Shown here: piece after piece, positions 33,841 to 43,290 of the stretch
How positions within the stretch are numbered: position 1 is the stretch's first letter
How the letters are laid out: the number at the start of each line of letters is the position of its first letter
Assembly (NCBI GenBank): GCA_965237485.1
Contig: CBDEFQ010000010.1
Span: forward strand, 124,001-188,000
Length of the DNA: 64,000 nucleotides
Source of the DNA: JAAELZ01 sp965237485
Lineage (GTDB): Bacteria; Pseudomonadota; Gammaproteobacteria; Arenicellales; Poriferihabitantaceae
Reading direction: 5' to 3'
Notes under the pieces: model-generated
The model's input: only the letters and a program-made list of their open reading frames with translations
Database searches by the model: none
What the model was told of the DNA's origin: nothing
Program-made: the position numbers and the translations under genes

Positions 33841-35234
33841 GAGTTATGCCTGAAAGTGGTGTATGGAGTAGTTGACTAAAAGCGGCGTATCGGGATGAGT
33901 TGAGTTTACAACAACTTAAACTTCCACAGACATACGCCACTATGAAACAGAATAAAATTATTTCCTTTGAAAAGCCAGAGCAAAGCATCGATCCGCTGCA
34001 AGAATTGATTCGCAATGGCGCCAGGCAACTCATTCAAACCGCGGTCGAGAGTGAGTTATCTGAACTGCTGTATCGCAATTGTGACAAAGTCTCAGATTCA
34101 GGACACGCTGGTGTCGTTCGTAACGGCTATTTGCCAGAACGTGAACTGCAAACCGGGATCGGCCCAGTCAAAGTACGTATCCCCAAGGTGCGCTCCCGCA
34201 CTGGAGTACCGATCACCTTTCGGTCTGCTTTAGTGCCGCCGTATGTGCGTAAAACGAGAACACTAGAAGCGGCCTTGCCTTGGCTGTATCTCAAGGGTGT
34301 CAGCACTGGAGAAATGGGGGATGCACTGAGCGTGCTAGTGGGTCAATCAGCGACTGGGTTATCATCAAGCACAGTGAGTAAGCTCAAAGCAACGTGGTCT
34401 CAGGAGTACAAGGATTGGAATAGAGAAGGTTTAGATCGAGATCGATGGGTTTATCTATGGGCGGACGGGATACACAGCGGCCTGCGCGGCGATGAGGGCC
34501 GGCTCTGTGCCTTAGTTGTCATCGGAGTGAATGAGCGCGGTCACAAGAAATTACTGGCGATTGAAGACGGTGAGCGAGAGTCTACGCAGAGTTGGCGAGA
34601 GGTGTTGTTGGCACTCAAGGAGCGAGGCCTGAATCAACCAGAGCTGGGCATCGGTGATGGTGCTTTAGGCTTTTGGAATGCCCTGGAAGAAGTCTATCCT
34701 GGCACTAAACATCAACGGTGCTGGGTGCATAAAACGGCCAACGTGCTGAACAAGCTGCCTAAATCGGTGCAGCCCAAAGCAAAAGCAGCTCTGCATAACA
34801 TTTGGCAGGAAGAAACCAAAGAAGCGGCGCAAAGCACCTATCAATTATTCATTAAAACCTGTCAAGACAAGTATCCAAAAGCCACGCAGTGCTTGGAAAA
34901 AGATCGCGAAGAGTTAATGACGTTCTACTCGTTCCCTGCCAAGCACTGGATGAGCATACGTACTACGAATCCAATTGAATCAACATTCGCGACTATCCGA
35001 CACCGTACCAAACGATGCAAGGGATGTCTTAGCCGTGATGGCATGTTAAGTATGATGTTCAAGCTGGGTCAGTGCGCAGAGAAAAAGTGGAACCGAATAC
35101 GCGGGTTCGCCTATCTAGCAAAAGTGATTCAAGGGGTTCCATTTAAAGATGGAATAGAGCAAACTAATGACTACTCAGATCAAACCGAGGCCGCTTGAAG
35201 AAAATGCCTCATACACCAGATTCGGGCATAACTC
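33841..35234 (+). mobile_element. IS256-A copy A2, complete (1394 bp), inside IS256-B
   Basis: The ends are GAGTTATGCCTGAAAGTG (33841) and the inverse of GAGTTATGCCCGAATCTG (35234). A 9-bp duplication, CTGCCCTAT, lies at 33832-33840 and 35235-35243. The transposase gene is intact. A3 (45096-46489) has the same length and nearly the same sequence. Confidence 0.95.
33900..35198 (+). CDS. IS256-A transposase (mutator-type, intact)
   Basis: This 432-residue IS256-family transposase cuts and joins the element ends. Features: an N-terminal DNA-binding part (1-100), then YLWADGIHSGLRGDEGRL (first catalytic Asp), LGIGDGALGFWNAL (second Asp), CWVHKTANVLNKLP and TNPIESTFATIRHRT (catalytic Glu). It differs from the A3 protein at one or very few residues (AQST versus AQSA). 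Its frame reads without breaks, so this type is probably mobile in this genome. Confidence 0.93.
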   Translation: MSLQQLKLPQTYATMKQNKIISFEKPEQSIDPLQELIRNGARQLIQTAVESELSELLYRNCDKVSDSGHAGVVRNGYLPERELQTGIGPVKVRIPKVRSRTGVPITFRSALVPPYVRKTRTLEAALPWLYLKGVSTGEMGDALSVLVGQSATGLSSSTVSKLKATWSQEYKDWNREGLDRDRWVYLWADGIHSGLRGDEGRLCALVVIGVNERGHKKLLAIEDGERESTQSWREVLLALKERGLNQPELGIGDGALGFWNALEEVYPGTKHQRCWVHKTANVLNKLPKSVQPKAKAALHNIWQEETKEAAQSTYQLFIKTCQDKYPKATQCLEKDREELMTFYSFPAKHWMSIRTTNPIESTFATIRHRTKRCKGCLSRDGMLSMMFKLGQCAEKKWNRIRGFAYLAKVIQGVPFKDGIEQTNDYSDQTEAA

Positions 35235-35243
35235 CTGCCCTAT

Positions 35244-36098
35244 TGGGTGCATTCCAAACACTACGCAGCTCACCACCAATGCGCTGCTTGATCTTGTGAT
35301 TGGGGCATGATGCATTGCATTCTGCGCCAGATGAAACTGGCAACGCTGCCAAGGTATACCTGGGAACACTGCCTTTCTAGCGGCTTTTAAGCCACTGTGA
35401 TCATCACTGACAATAAACTCAATACCATGTATGCCCCGGTCAACCAAGCCTTTGAGGAACTCTCGCCAGTTAACCTCGGCTTCATTAAGCACCATTGCCG
35501 TTCCTAATACGCAACGCCGTCCACAAGGCAATACACCCACCGCACTCAACACCGCCATATCAATCACTTGGTGGCCCTCACGCACCTTTTCATAACGCGC
35601 ATCAAGGATTAGGTAAGAGACTTTACCCAACGGACGATCACGCCAGACTTTTAACGCCTCATCCATGCTCTGGTTAGCCCGTGAGACCGGTGTAGAGGAG
35701 ATGCTTTCAATACCCATGCTCTGCATGACTTTTTCGACTCGGCGCGTGCTAACGCCCGTCACGTACATTTCAGCAACGGTCAGCATCATCGCACGTTGGC
35801 TGCGTAAGCCGCGTTCTAGCGATTGAGGGTAAAAAGGTTCATCAACGTGTTGAGCGGTCTTTGGGATACGCAGATTGAGCGTACCGGCTTGCGTATCGAT
35901 ACGCTTATCCTGGTAGCCATTGGCAAACCCTGGCCGGTCTTGACTATGCTCATAGTGTGATGCGCCTGGAAACGGCTCTCTTTCAATCTTCATCGCCTCA
36001 TTGAGCAGTGCGGTGAGCACGGGGCGCATGGCATCGGGGCCTTCTGAGATTAATTGTTCCACTACTACGTCAAATACGTTATTGTTTGATTGGGTCAT
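35244..36098 (-). pseudogene. IS256-B (B2) transposase, N-terminal part, frameshifted
   Basis: This is the only copy here with an undamaged N-terminus (MTQSNNNVFDVVVEQLISEG). The frame continues through LILDARYEKV and FIVSDDHSGLKAA. It then shifts at a run of four G (plus strand, near 35300; C on the coding strand), where the copy at 53489 has five. IS256-A cuts the gene just after that point. Confidence 0.87.
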
Positions 36099-36306
36099 TT
36101 GGGTGTCTCCAGTATTTTAATTGCTTAAAACATGGAACGCACAAATGGTTCAACTTACAAGACACCAAGATAGAAAATTTGAATAAATCAAAAATTCGAA
36201 AAAATTCCCCCTAGGGGGAAAGGCCATACTGCTCTATCTAATATAAAAGTCCATACCTGAAGTTACAGTATCTCTTAATGGCAAATAACTAATTGACATC
36301 AAAACC

Positions 36307-36891
36307 ATGAAGTGGAACATCCCTAATACACTCACTTGGATGAGAATCGGCATGATTCCCATTTTAGTTTTGTTTTATTACTTACCTGGTCTCGCTAACC
36401 GGGAAATCGTAGTCACAACATTGTTTGTGATTGCCGCCCTTACCGACTGGTTAGATGGCTACTTGGCCCGCCGCCTGAATCTCACTTCACCATTTGGAGC
36501 TTTCCTTGATCCGGTGGCTGACAAGCTAATCGTTTCCACAGTACTGGTAATGCTAGTGGCCGATGCAAGCATTGTCGAAAGAACCTTCCTGCCCATCGTA
36601 TTCATTATTTCAGTGGCGGTTATCATCGGTCGCGAAATTGTGATTTCAGCGTTGCGTGAACTTATGGCCGATATGGGTAAGCGAGGCCAGGTTGCAGTGG
36701 ATAAATCAGGCAAATTCAAAACCGCCGTTCAGCTTATCTCCATCTCCATGTTATTGTACGCTAAGCCCCTGTATGGCTTACCTATATTCAAGATTGGCGA
36801 GCTGCTTTTATACATCGCTGTGGCACTGACCTTGTGGTCAATGTGGGTGTACTTAAGCTCTGCGGCAAAATCATTTCGAGACACCGATTAG
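36307..36891 (+). CDS. pgsA: CDP-diacylglycerol--glycerol-3-phosphate 3-phosphatidyltransferase
   Basis: PgsA makes phosphatidylglycerol phosphate at the inner membrane. The 194-residue protein has about five membrane segments and starts MKWNIPNTLTWMRIGMIPIL. The CDP-alcohol phosphotransferase motif DG-x2-AR-x8-G-x3-D-x3-D is complete in DWLDGYLARR...GAFLDPVADK (about 50-75). The uvrC-pgsA-tRNA order is ancestral. The IS pair upstream has separated it from uvrC and leaves only about 34 bp of native leader, so its promoter may now lie in the IS. Confidence 0.94.
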   Translation: MKWNIPNTLTWMRIGMIPILVLFYYLPGLANREIVVTTLFVIAALTDWLDGYLARRLNLTSPFGAFLDPVADKLIVSTVLVMLVADASIVERTFLPIVFIISVAVIIGREIVISALRELMADMGKRGQVAVDKSGKFKTAVQLISISMLLYAKPLYGLPIFKIGELLLYIAVALTLWSMWVYLSSAAKSFRDTD

Positions 36892-36956
36892 TCCTCAAAA
36901 ATCACGGGAATCAGTTGACAAGACTGGGGGCATGCGTAGAATCCACTGCCCTGTTT

Positions 36957-37032
<76 letters not shown>

Positions 37033-37037
37033 GATTT

Positions 37038-37077
37038 AAAACCCAGTGTGAAACGTATTTCCACTGGGTTTTTCTTT
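37038..37077 (+). terminator. Rho-independent terminator after tRNA-Gly
   Basis: The stem AAACCCAGTG / CACTGGGTTT encloses a 13-nt loop and is followed by TTTCTTT. It ends transcription after tRNA-Gly, before the MITE at 37127. Confidence 0.75.
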
Positions 37078-37126
37078 ATCAAGCGGCCATAAATGCTTTA
37101 AAATATTCGCTGGCCGAGTGATTTAA

Positions 37127-37290
37127 CCTAGAAAAATCAGTTAAACGCGGAAAAGGCATGTAAGCAATTGAAGTGCGTAGTGAAATTAAGAAAGTCGCAG
37201 TCACCTTATTGGCGATAAGACCTTATTTTAATTTTGCTAGGTGCATCAAGAGTTTGCATGGGCTTTCGTGTTTTAACTGATTATTCTAGG
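37127..37290. repeat. MITE-like element M2 (164 bp) with TTTAA duplication
   Basis: The ends CCTAGAAAAATCAGTTAAA and, inverted, CCTAGAATAATCAGTTAAA match those of M1 at 22465-22627. TTTAA flanks both sides (37122-37126 and 37291-37295). The internal part shares the segment GTCACCTTATTGG with M1. It lies between tRNA-Gly and tRNA-Cys. Confidence 0.85.
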
Positions 37291-37308
37291 TTTAAACAGG
37301 AGCTACGT

Positions 37309-37382
37309 GGCTGAATGGCAGAGTGGTTATGCAGCGGCCTGCAAAGCCGTGTACCCCGGTTCGATTCCGGGTTCAGCCTCCA
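37309..37382 (+). tRNA. tRNA-Cys (anticodon GCA)
   Basis: The 74-nt gene has acceptor GGCTGAA / TTCAGCC, discriminator T and an encoded CCA. The anticodon loop CTGCAAA gives GCA, and the T-arm is CCGGTTCGATTCCGG. Confidence 0.96.
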
Positions 37383-37430
37383 CGTAATACGCGCATAACA
37401 GAGGTTATACCTACCTCCGCAATACCCGAT

Positions 37431-37517
37431 GCCCGGGTGGTGAAATTGGTAGACGCAAGGGACTTAAAATCCCTCGAGGGCAACCTCGTGCCGGTTCGAT
37501 TCCGGCCCCGGGCACCA
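37431..37517 (+). tRNA. tRNA-Leu (anticodon TAA)
   Basis: This 87-nt class II tRNA has acceptor GCCCGGG / CCCGGGC and an encoded CCA. The anticodon loop ACTTAAAAT gives TAA. The long variable arm is CGAGGGCAACCTCG. It follows tRNA-Cys by 48 bp, as in other gammaproteobacteria. Confidence 0.95.
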
Positions 37518-37648
37518 CTATTTATCAATGAGTTACGCGCACTTGGATTCGTTAACTTGCTCCTTATATTCTTCTCGAGTACGATACAGGTACACTAATT
37601 GAACAGTTAATTTATATCCTATCCCGTGAGAATACTAAAACCTGCCAA

Positions 37649-38373
37649 CTATTTTTTAAACGACCCTGATTGACCCATGATATTTTTCAATTTATTTAAT
37701 TCTTGTATAGTAATTTTCTTATCATAAGGATTCAAATTTCCACTTCTTAGCGATTTCTCTAAACCCGTTATTCCTTCAAAACCTTTCTGCACATGGCCTG
37801 AAGGCGTTTTAAACGGGATTCCCGAATCTAATTCAAACTTCAATACATCAGCGGTGCTCTTATCACCAATTACACCGTTGGGATCATACATACGACTTAA
37901 TCGCCTTTTAAATTTTGGATTTTCGATTTTTTTAATAGAAGTAGATAAATTTTCCTTTTTGAAAAACCCTTTAGCTTTGGCTAAAAGTTGCTTACCTGCA
38001 CCTGTTTTTCTAAACGCATTAGCTTTTTGTAAAGCAGACTTTCCTAGCTTCCCAGCAACTATGCCAACTCCAACATACGCAGCATCTGTAGCTGCCTCAC
38101 CATACCTTCCTTCAACAATGTGCCCCACGGTTCCTCTAACATCTTTATAGGTATCATATGCACTATAGGCCCTATAAGCTAAAACCACGACTGTGATTGT
38201 TCCGCTAATGAGAAACTCACCATTCTCGTCAACTAATCCATTTGGATTCCAAGCCCCATAACCATAAATAGGTAAGTTCTCAACTTTATTCAAAAAGCCA
38301 GTATCTCCAACCACCATGGGGTCACCACTGAGCCAAAGCAAATTTTCTGGATTGTAATATTGGGCACCAAAAC
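37649..38373 (-). pseudogene. Rhs-repeat-associated protein, C-terminal tail only (putative toxin end)
   Basis: The frame enters from the IS3-C end and begins with an Rhs-core-like stretch RFGAQYYNPENLLWLSGDP. A bridge with a hydrophobic segment (ISGTITVVVLAYRAY) follows, then a variable tail of about 130 residues rich in Lys that looks like a polymorphic-toxin C-terminus. I cannot assign its activity. The thousands of bases normally encoding Rhs repeats are gone, and the other side of the IS holds unrelated DNA. No immunity gene is visible between its stop and tRNA-Leu. Confidence 0.65.
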
Positions 38374-38401
38374 GGCAATTTTCGGGTAGTTGCACATTTT
38401 C

Positions 38402-39469
38402 CTACGCAGCCAATAATACTTCTTTTTGTGGGTTCAGCGCAACCGCACCACAAGGCCGCCAATTTCGGGTTTGGCCAGACCACCGATTAGGTTTTGCTGC
38501 TTTAGCTTCCTGATAAACAACTTCTCGTTTTGCTAATAGGGCACTATCTTCACCGCGATAACGCTGGCCAGGTGTAACGTAGTGTATAGCACTGTGACGA
38601 TGTTCTTCGTTATACCATTGCATAAACTTACCCACCCATTGGCGGGCGGCCTCTAAGCTATCGAAGCCTTGAGAAGGCCACGCAGGGCAATACTTTACCG
38701 TTCTAAACATGGATTCAATATAAGCGTTGTCATTGCTTACTCTTGGCCTTGAGTAAGAGGGCTTTATTCCTAATGCTTCTAACTTCGCTCTCATTGTGAA
38801 CGATTTCATTGGGCTGCCATTATCACTGTGTAAGACGGGCATGCCATCGCAGCTGGCCACTTTTAGAGCCGCCTGAGACATCAACTGCGCACCTAATTCA
38901 CCGCTTTCAACAGGATGTACTTCCCAGTGAACGCCATAGCGACTGTAAAGGTCTTCTACCATGTACAGGTAATAATGCTTGCCAATAGTACGCGTCGCCA
39001 AATAGGTGATATCCCACATCCACACAGCATTAGGTTTTAGTGCTATATGAGTATCGGGTGTTCGGGACTGCTTTTGTTTGGCGCGGCCGCGGTGCTTCAA
39101 TTGCCCATGCGCCTTGAGAACTCGATAAAAGCTAGACTCGCTGGCCACATAAATACCTTTGTCAGCCAACTGCGGTACTATTTGCGACGGCGGCAAATGA
39201 TGGTATGCCGATTCATTACATATCGATAAAATGTGTTGCTGCTCTTGCTCGCTTAGTTTATTGCCAGGGACTGGCTTTTCTACCAAAGGACGTTGATCAC
39301 TGCGGATACTATCTTCTCCTTTTGGCTTCCAACGTCTAAGCGTAGACTCGGCAAGGCCAACCAACTCACAAGCACTTGAACGCTTTGAACCTGCGTCTAC
39401 TGCTTCATTAACATCATTGATTACTTTAATGCGCGTCTGAGTCGTAATCATACTTTCTCGTCCTCCCAA
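38402..39469 (-). CDS. IS3-C OrfB, transposase with integrase core
   Basis: This 355-codon frame is collinear with 18288-19355, with only scattered substitutions (for example N to H in ESAYHHLP). The DDE residues in WMWDITYL, LHSDNGSPM and NAYIESMF are kept. It is expressed through the -1 slip site A AAA AAG near 39490. Confidence 0.88.
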   Translation of the reverse strand: MGGRESMITTQTRIKVINDVNEAVDAGSKRSSACELVGLAESTLRRWKPKGEDSIRSDQRPLVEKPVPGNKLSEQEQQHILSICNESAYHHLPPSQIVPQLADKGIYVASESSFYRVLKAHGQLKHRGRAKQKQSRTPDTHIALKPNAVWMWDITYLATRTIGKHYYLYMVEDLYSRYGVHWEVHPVESGELGAQLMSQAALKVASCDGMPVLHSDNGSPMKSFTMRAKLEALGIKPSYSRPRVSNDNAYIESMFRTVKYCPAWPSQGFDSLEAARQWVGKFMQWYNEEHRHSAIHYVTPGQRYRGEDSALLAKREVVYQEAKAAKPNRWSGQTRNWRPCGAVALNPQKEVLLAA

Positions 39470-39939
39470 AGCGCCTGAAACTTTTTTTGTAATACTAATA
39501 ATGCGGCCGTTTCAGCCAAGGCTTTATCTTTGCGGCGCAGCTGGGTTTCTAGCTTCTTCTTGTCTTTTTTTAACGCACGTATTTCATCGCGCGCAACTTT
39601 AGGGCTAATGAGAGCCTCATCAACACCATTAATACAAGCTTCTCGCCATTGCGTTATTTGAGTAGGGTATAGGCCTTTCTCTCGGCAATACGCAGATAAT
39701 TCTTGTTCATTCATCGCAGCAGTTTCAAGAACTACGGTGAACTTAGTTTGGCAATCCCACTGATTAGATGAATCACTATTAGGCATTAAAACTCCTGATC
39801 GTCTGGCTTTATTTCGCCAATCATACAAGATTTGAACACTGATTCCTTCTTCTCTAGATATTTCTGCGAAGGACTGACTATTTGATGATAATAATTTAGA
39901 TAAAACAGCTTCTCTTCGTTCTACGCTATATTTCGGCAT
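39448..39939 (-). CDS. IS3-C OrfA, helix-turn-helix subunit
   Basis: This 163-residue copy is nearly identical to the one at 19334-19825 (T to I in SVQILYDW; the terminal EDEEV is EDEKV). The seven-A slip site is intact. Confidence 0.88.
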   Translation of the reverse strand: MPKYSVERREAVLSKLLSSNSQSFAEISREEGISVQILYDWRNKARRSGVLMPNSDSSNQWDCQTKFTVVLETAAMNEQELSAYCREKGLYPTQITQWREACINGVDEALISPKVARDEIRALKKDKKKLETQLRRKDKALAETAALLVLQKKFQALWEDEKV

Positions 39940-40206
39940 GAGTATTTCTCCGCCGCCCCTTGTGAATTAAAATGTGTGCAACTACCCTGACGTCTGGGGG
40001 TTCAAAGTTACAATTTTCCTGTTAGCGACCTCTTATTTCCTTAATCCGACGATTTTGATAGGCATTATCAATCGTCCAATTGAATTGAATGATTTTACAA
40101 ATCACTGCAGATGGTTTCATATACAATGAGGTCTGATGCTGTAACTATACGTCATTGGATTGCTATTTTATTACAAAGAGAAATACAACCAATTTGGAGA
40201 GAGATT

Positions 40207-40266
40207 ATGGGAAAGCAGATTCGTAACATTCAACACAAGCTTACTGCAGCAGCTGTTGTAATGAGT
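40207..40266 (+). pseudogene. ABC-transporter substrate-binding protein, 5' end (signal peptide start)
   Basis: ATG at 40207 follows a good ribosome-binding site (GGAGAG at 40196). It encodes MGKQIRNIQHKLTAAAVVMS, the basic and first hydrophobic part of a Sec signal peptide. IS256-B then interrupts it. The frame resumes at 41667, so the intact gene would be 381 codons. The stretch 40000-40206 upstream is non-coding and probably carried its promoter. Confidence 0.85.
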
Positions 40267-41658
40267 GATTACGCAACATTGGGTATGGACTTTTTGTCTA
40301 GCAAGTTGACTCATTGTCGTTCCACACGATATATCGATGATTAGCATTAGCCCATTCGTCGTCAATTTCAATCAGAATGGCACTGACTAATCGTAACCAA
40401 GCCTCTCGGTTAGGAAAGACTCTGACCAAGCGGGTGCGCCGCTTAAGTTCTTGTTGAACCGTCCGTTCAATGCGGTTGGAGCTTCGCATTTTCTTTTGGT
40501 GTCTATCTGGCAAGGCAAACACATTTAACCCTTCAGGCACATTGTTTTCTAGCCATTGCGCCCAGTGAGCATGCTTTTCCTGGTACTGGCTCACAAGGAC
40601 TTTTAGATTAACCTGAGCAACTGCCCTATTGGGTGCATTCCAAACACTACGCAGCTCACCACCAATGCGCTGCTTGATCTTGTGATTGGGGCATGATGCA
40701 TTGCATTCTGCGCCAGATGAAACTGGCAACGCTGCCAAGGTATACCTGGGAACACTGCCTTTCTAGCGGCTTTTAAGCCACTGTGATCATCACTGACAAT
40801 AAACTCAATACCATGTATGCCCCGGTCAACCAAGCCTTTGAGGAACGCTCGCCAGTTAACCTCGGCTTCATTAAGCACCATTGCCGTTCCTAATACGCAA
40901 CGCCGTCCACAAGGCAATACACCCACCGCACTCAACACCGCCATATCAATCACTTGGTGGCCCTCACCCACCTTTTCATAACGCGCATCAAGGATTAGGT
41001 AAGAGACTTTACCCAAAGGACGATCACGCCAGACTTTTAACGCCTCATCCATGCTCTGGTTAGCCCGTGAGGCCGGTGTAGAGGAGATGCTTTCAATACC
41101 CATGCTCTGCATGACTTTTTCGACTCGGCGCGTGCTAACGCCCGTCACGTACATTTCAGCAACGGTCAGCAGCATCGCACGTTGGCTGCGTAAGCCGCGT
41201 TCTAGCGATTGAGGGTAAAAAGGTTCATCAACGTGTTGAGCGGTCTTTGGGATACGCAGATTGAGCGTACCGGCTTGCGTATCGATACGCTTATCCTGGT
41301 AGCCATGGGCAAACCCTGGCCGGTCTTGACTATGCTCATAGTGTGATGCGCCTGGAAACGGCTCTCTTTCAATCTTCATCGCCTCATTGAGCAGTGCGGT
41401 GAGCACGGGGCGCATGGCATCGGGGCCTTCTGAGATGTGTGTTCCACTACTACGTCAAATACGTTATTGTTTGATTGGGTCATTTGGGTGTCTCCAGTAT
41501 GTTAATTGCTTAAAACAGGGAACGCACAAATGGCTCAACTTACAAGACACCAAGATAGAAAATTTGAATAAATCAAAAATTCGAAAAAAATCCCCCTAGG
41601 GGGAAAAGGCCATACTACTCTATCTAATATAAAAGTCCATACCTGAAGTTACAGTATC
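40267..41658 (-). mobile_element. IS256-B copy B3, full length (1392 bp)
   Basis: Bounded by GATTACGCAAC (40267) and the inverse of GATACTGTAAC (41658), with the 8-bp duplication TAATGAGT at 40259-40266 and 41659-41666. It sits inside the signal-peptide coding region of a solute-binding protein. The transposase is frameshifted. Confidence 0.95.
40298..41483 (-). pseudogene. IS256-B (B3) transposase, two frameshifts
   Basis: It has the same two lesions as copy B1: the altered N-terminal segment after VVVE, and four instead of five C before the NHKIKQRIGG segment (here near 40690 as four G on the plus strand). The middle frame covers 40603-41415 and the last frame 40298-40738. Sharing identical lesions with B1 implies that the defective form itself was copied. 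Confidence 0.87.
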
Positions 41659-41666
41659 TAATGAGT

Positions 41667-42749
41667 TTGACAGCAGCAGGCACCCTATCCACTGTTAATG
41701 CCGCAGTAATAGACTTTGGCAATGTGGGTGAGCCCATTAACCTCGTAGTAGGTTACCAACCTTATTACACCGAAGCATGGTCTGGTGTTGTAATGAAGGG
41801 CAAGAAATTTTACGAGAAGTATTTGCCAGAAGGCTCAACCGTAGAATTCCAAATCGGCTTGCAAGGCGGCATCATCGTAAATGCGATGTTAGCGGGTAAG
41901 CAACACATCGGTTATATGGGTGATATGCCTGCTATCGTTGCTACCACTAAAGAAAGAGTTGCGGATATTCGAATCGTCGCAACCGCGGGCTTAGCTCAAG
42001 ATCAGTGTAATAATATGTTGGTTAGAACTGATGCACCTGAATTTGCAAATGCAGATGAAGCCATCCAATGGATGAATGGCAAAATAGTTGCTGTACCTAA
42101 AGGCGCTTGTACTGATCGCTTTGCTTTAGCGGTTTTTGAAAAGAAAAACGTTACTCCAGACCAGTATCTAAACCAAAACATCGAAGTTATTACCAGCGGT
42201 TTTCGTGCTGGAAAATTGGATGCAGCGGCAATATGGGAGCCAACGGCAGCGCGTTTAATTGAAGAAGGCCTTGCTCGTAAAGTAGCAACCGGCGCGTCAG
42301 TAGACGAGAACGACGGCGGCTTTATCGACATGCGTGGTGATTTAATTGACCAGCGTCCAGACGTTGTAAAGGCATGGTTAAATGCTGAGCTTGATGCACA
42401 GCTGTTCATGGCAGACCCTGCCAATACAATGGCTGTAGTTAAAATGGCTGCTGAACAAACCACCGGCTTTGAAGATAAAGTTCTCTGGAAAGCAATGGTT
42501 GGGAGCACCCCAAAAGCTCAAGGTGGTACTGATATACGTAACGAAATGGCATTTGCTATTACGCCTAAGGCCCAAGCATTGATTGATAAGGCAACTACTT
42601 TCTTACATTCAATCAAGACTATCAAGGTTGATACTTTACGTGTTAATGCAATCGAGACCAGCTTTACAGAAGAGATTTTGAAACAGCGCGGCCTAACTGC
42701 ACCTATTGGTCAAATTGTAGCGCAACCTGACTCTGCCTTCCCAGGCTAA
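41667..42749 (+). pseudogene. ABC-transporter substrate-binding protein (NitT/TauT-type), main part
   Basis: This frame carries the rest of the signal peptide (LTAAGTLSTVNAA) and the whole mature protein. It resembles periplasmic proteins of the nitrate/sulfonate/taurine (SsuA/TauA-like) group: INLVVGYQPYYTEAWSGVV near the start, GLQGGIIVNAMLAGKQHIGYMGDMPA, and FRAGKLDAAAIWEPTAARLIEEG. The ligand is unknown. An in-frame ATG within the duplicated TAATGAGT (41661) could still start translation, but the product would lack the basic end of the signal peptide. Permease and ATPase remnants follow. Confidence 0.85.
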
Positions 42750-43006
42750 GGTTAAAGCCGTAGCTTTTGGTCATGGCTATTAAGCTTAGGTATAGCTAAA
42801 GTAGTAATACCCTCGCCCTCACCGCATTTGGCGGGGGCCAGTTTTAAATACCGAAATACCGACCCCGAAGGCTGCTCCTTAAGTCTATCAAATAGACTCA
42901 AACAGAGTCAGAGAAGCCCCCTATAAATTCGATTCGGGACCTCCTTGCAAAGGACAAGCTATAGGTAATAAATTTAAGGATTAACCTATTTTTTGAGCTA
43001 GACAAT
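42750..43006. other. Spacer between substrate-binding protein and permease fragment
   Basis: A GC-rich hairpin (CCCTCGCC ... GGCGGGGG, about 42810-42837), followed by a short T-run, may be an intra-operon attenuator that sets a higher level for the upstream solute-binding gene. No gene is seen otherwise. Confidence 0.45.
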
Positions 43007-43270
43007 ATGAGTCAAACTAACACGGCAAATATGAACATGACGATGTATCGTATTTCGTCATGGTTAAAGAGCCCAAAGCCGTATCTAATGTTTATCGGTT
43101 TTGCTTTTATTCTATCATTTTGGTATTTCGCAGTAGAAGTCTGGAAGCTTCCTCGCTTCCAAGACATGCCCGGATTAACCGAGGTATTTACCGAATGGTT
43201 TAGTAAGGACCCGTATTACGGCTTGTCTTTTTACACCCCCGAATACTATAAGGGCTTGTCGGATAATTAA
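43007..43270 (+). pseudogene. ABC-transporter permease, N-terminal fragment
   Basis: The 87 residues include one membrane segment (PYLMFIGFAFILSFWYFAVEVW, about 24-45) and the motif LPRFQDMPGLTEVFTEWFS, typical for the start of SsuC/TauC-like permeases. The frame stops shortly after SFYTPEYYKGL, where family members continue into five more membrane helices, and IS5 begins 20 bp later. The remaining permease is absent. Confidence 0.8.
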
Positions 43271-43290
43271 TAGAATACGTGAGATAATAT

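Larger units (their letters stand above)
33478..36272 (-). mobile_element. IS256-B copy B2 interrupted by IS256-A
   Basis: The outer element is bounded by GATTACGCAAC at 33478 and the inverse of GATACTGTAAC ending at 36272. It is flanked by the 8-bp duplication TCTTAATG (33470-33477 and 36273-36280). IS256-A lies inside at 33841-35234. Without the inner element the outer copy is about 1.39 kb. The insertion is about 30 bp upstream of pgsA. Confidence 0.94.
38374..39999 (-). mobile_element. IS3-C copy C2 (1626 bp), without target duplication
   Basis: The copy is full length, but the flanks differ (AAAA left, GTTC right), whereas C1 and C3 each have a 4-bp duplication. The left end has lost one base (TTCGGG for TTCAGGG). 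Loss of the Rhs 5' part on one side suggests a deletion or recombination through this copy. Confidence 0.9.

Noticed and set aside
41661..42749. The solute-binding protein as an intact gene starting at 41661
   Set aside because: The ATG is part of the 8-bp duplication made by IS256-B. The native start and signal-peptide beginning are at 40207-40266 on the other side of the IS.
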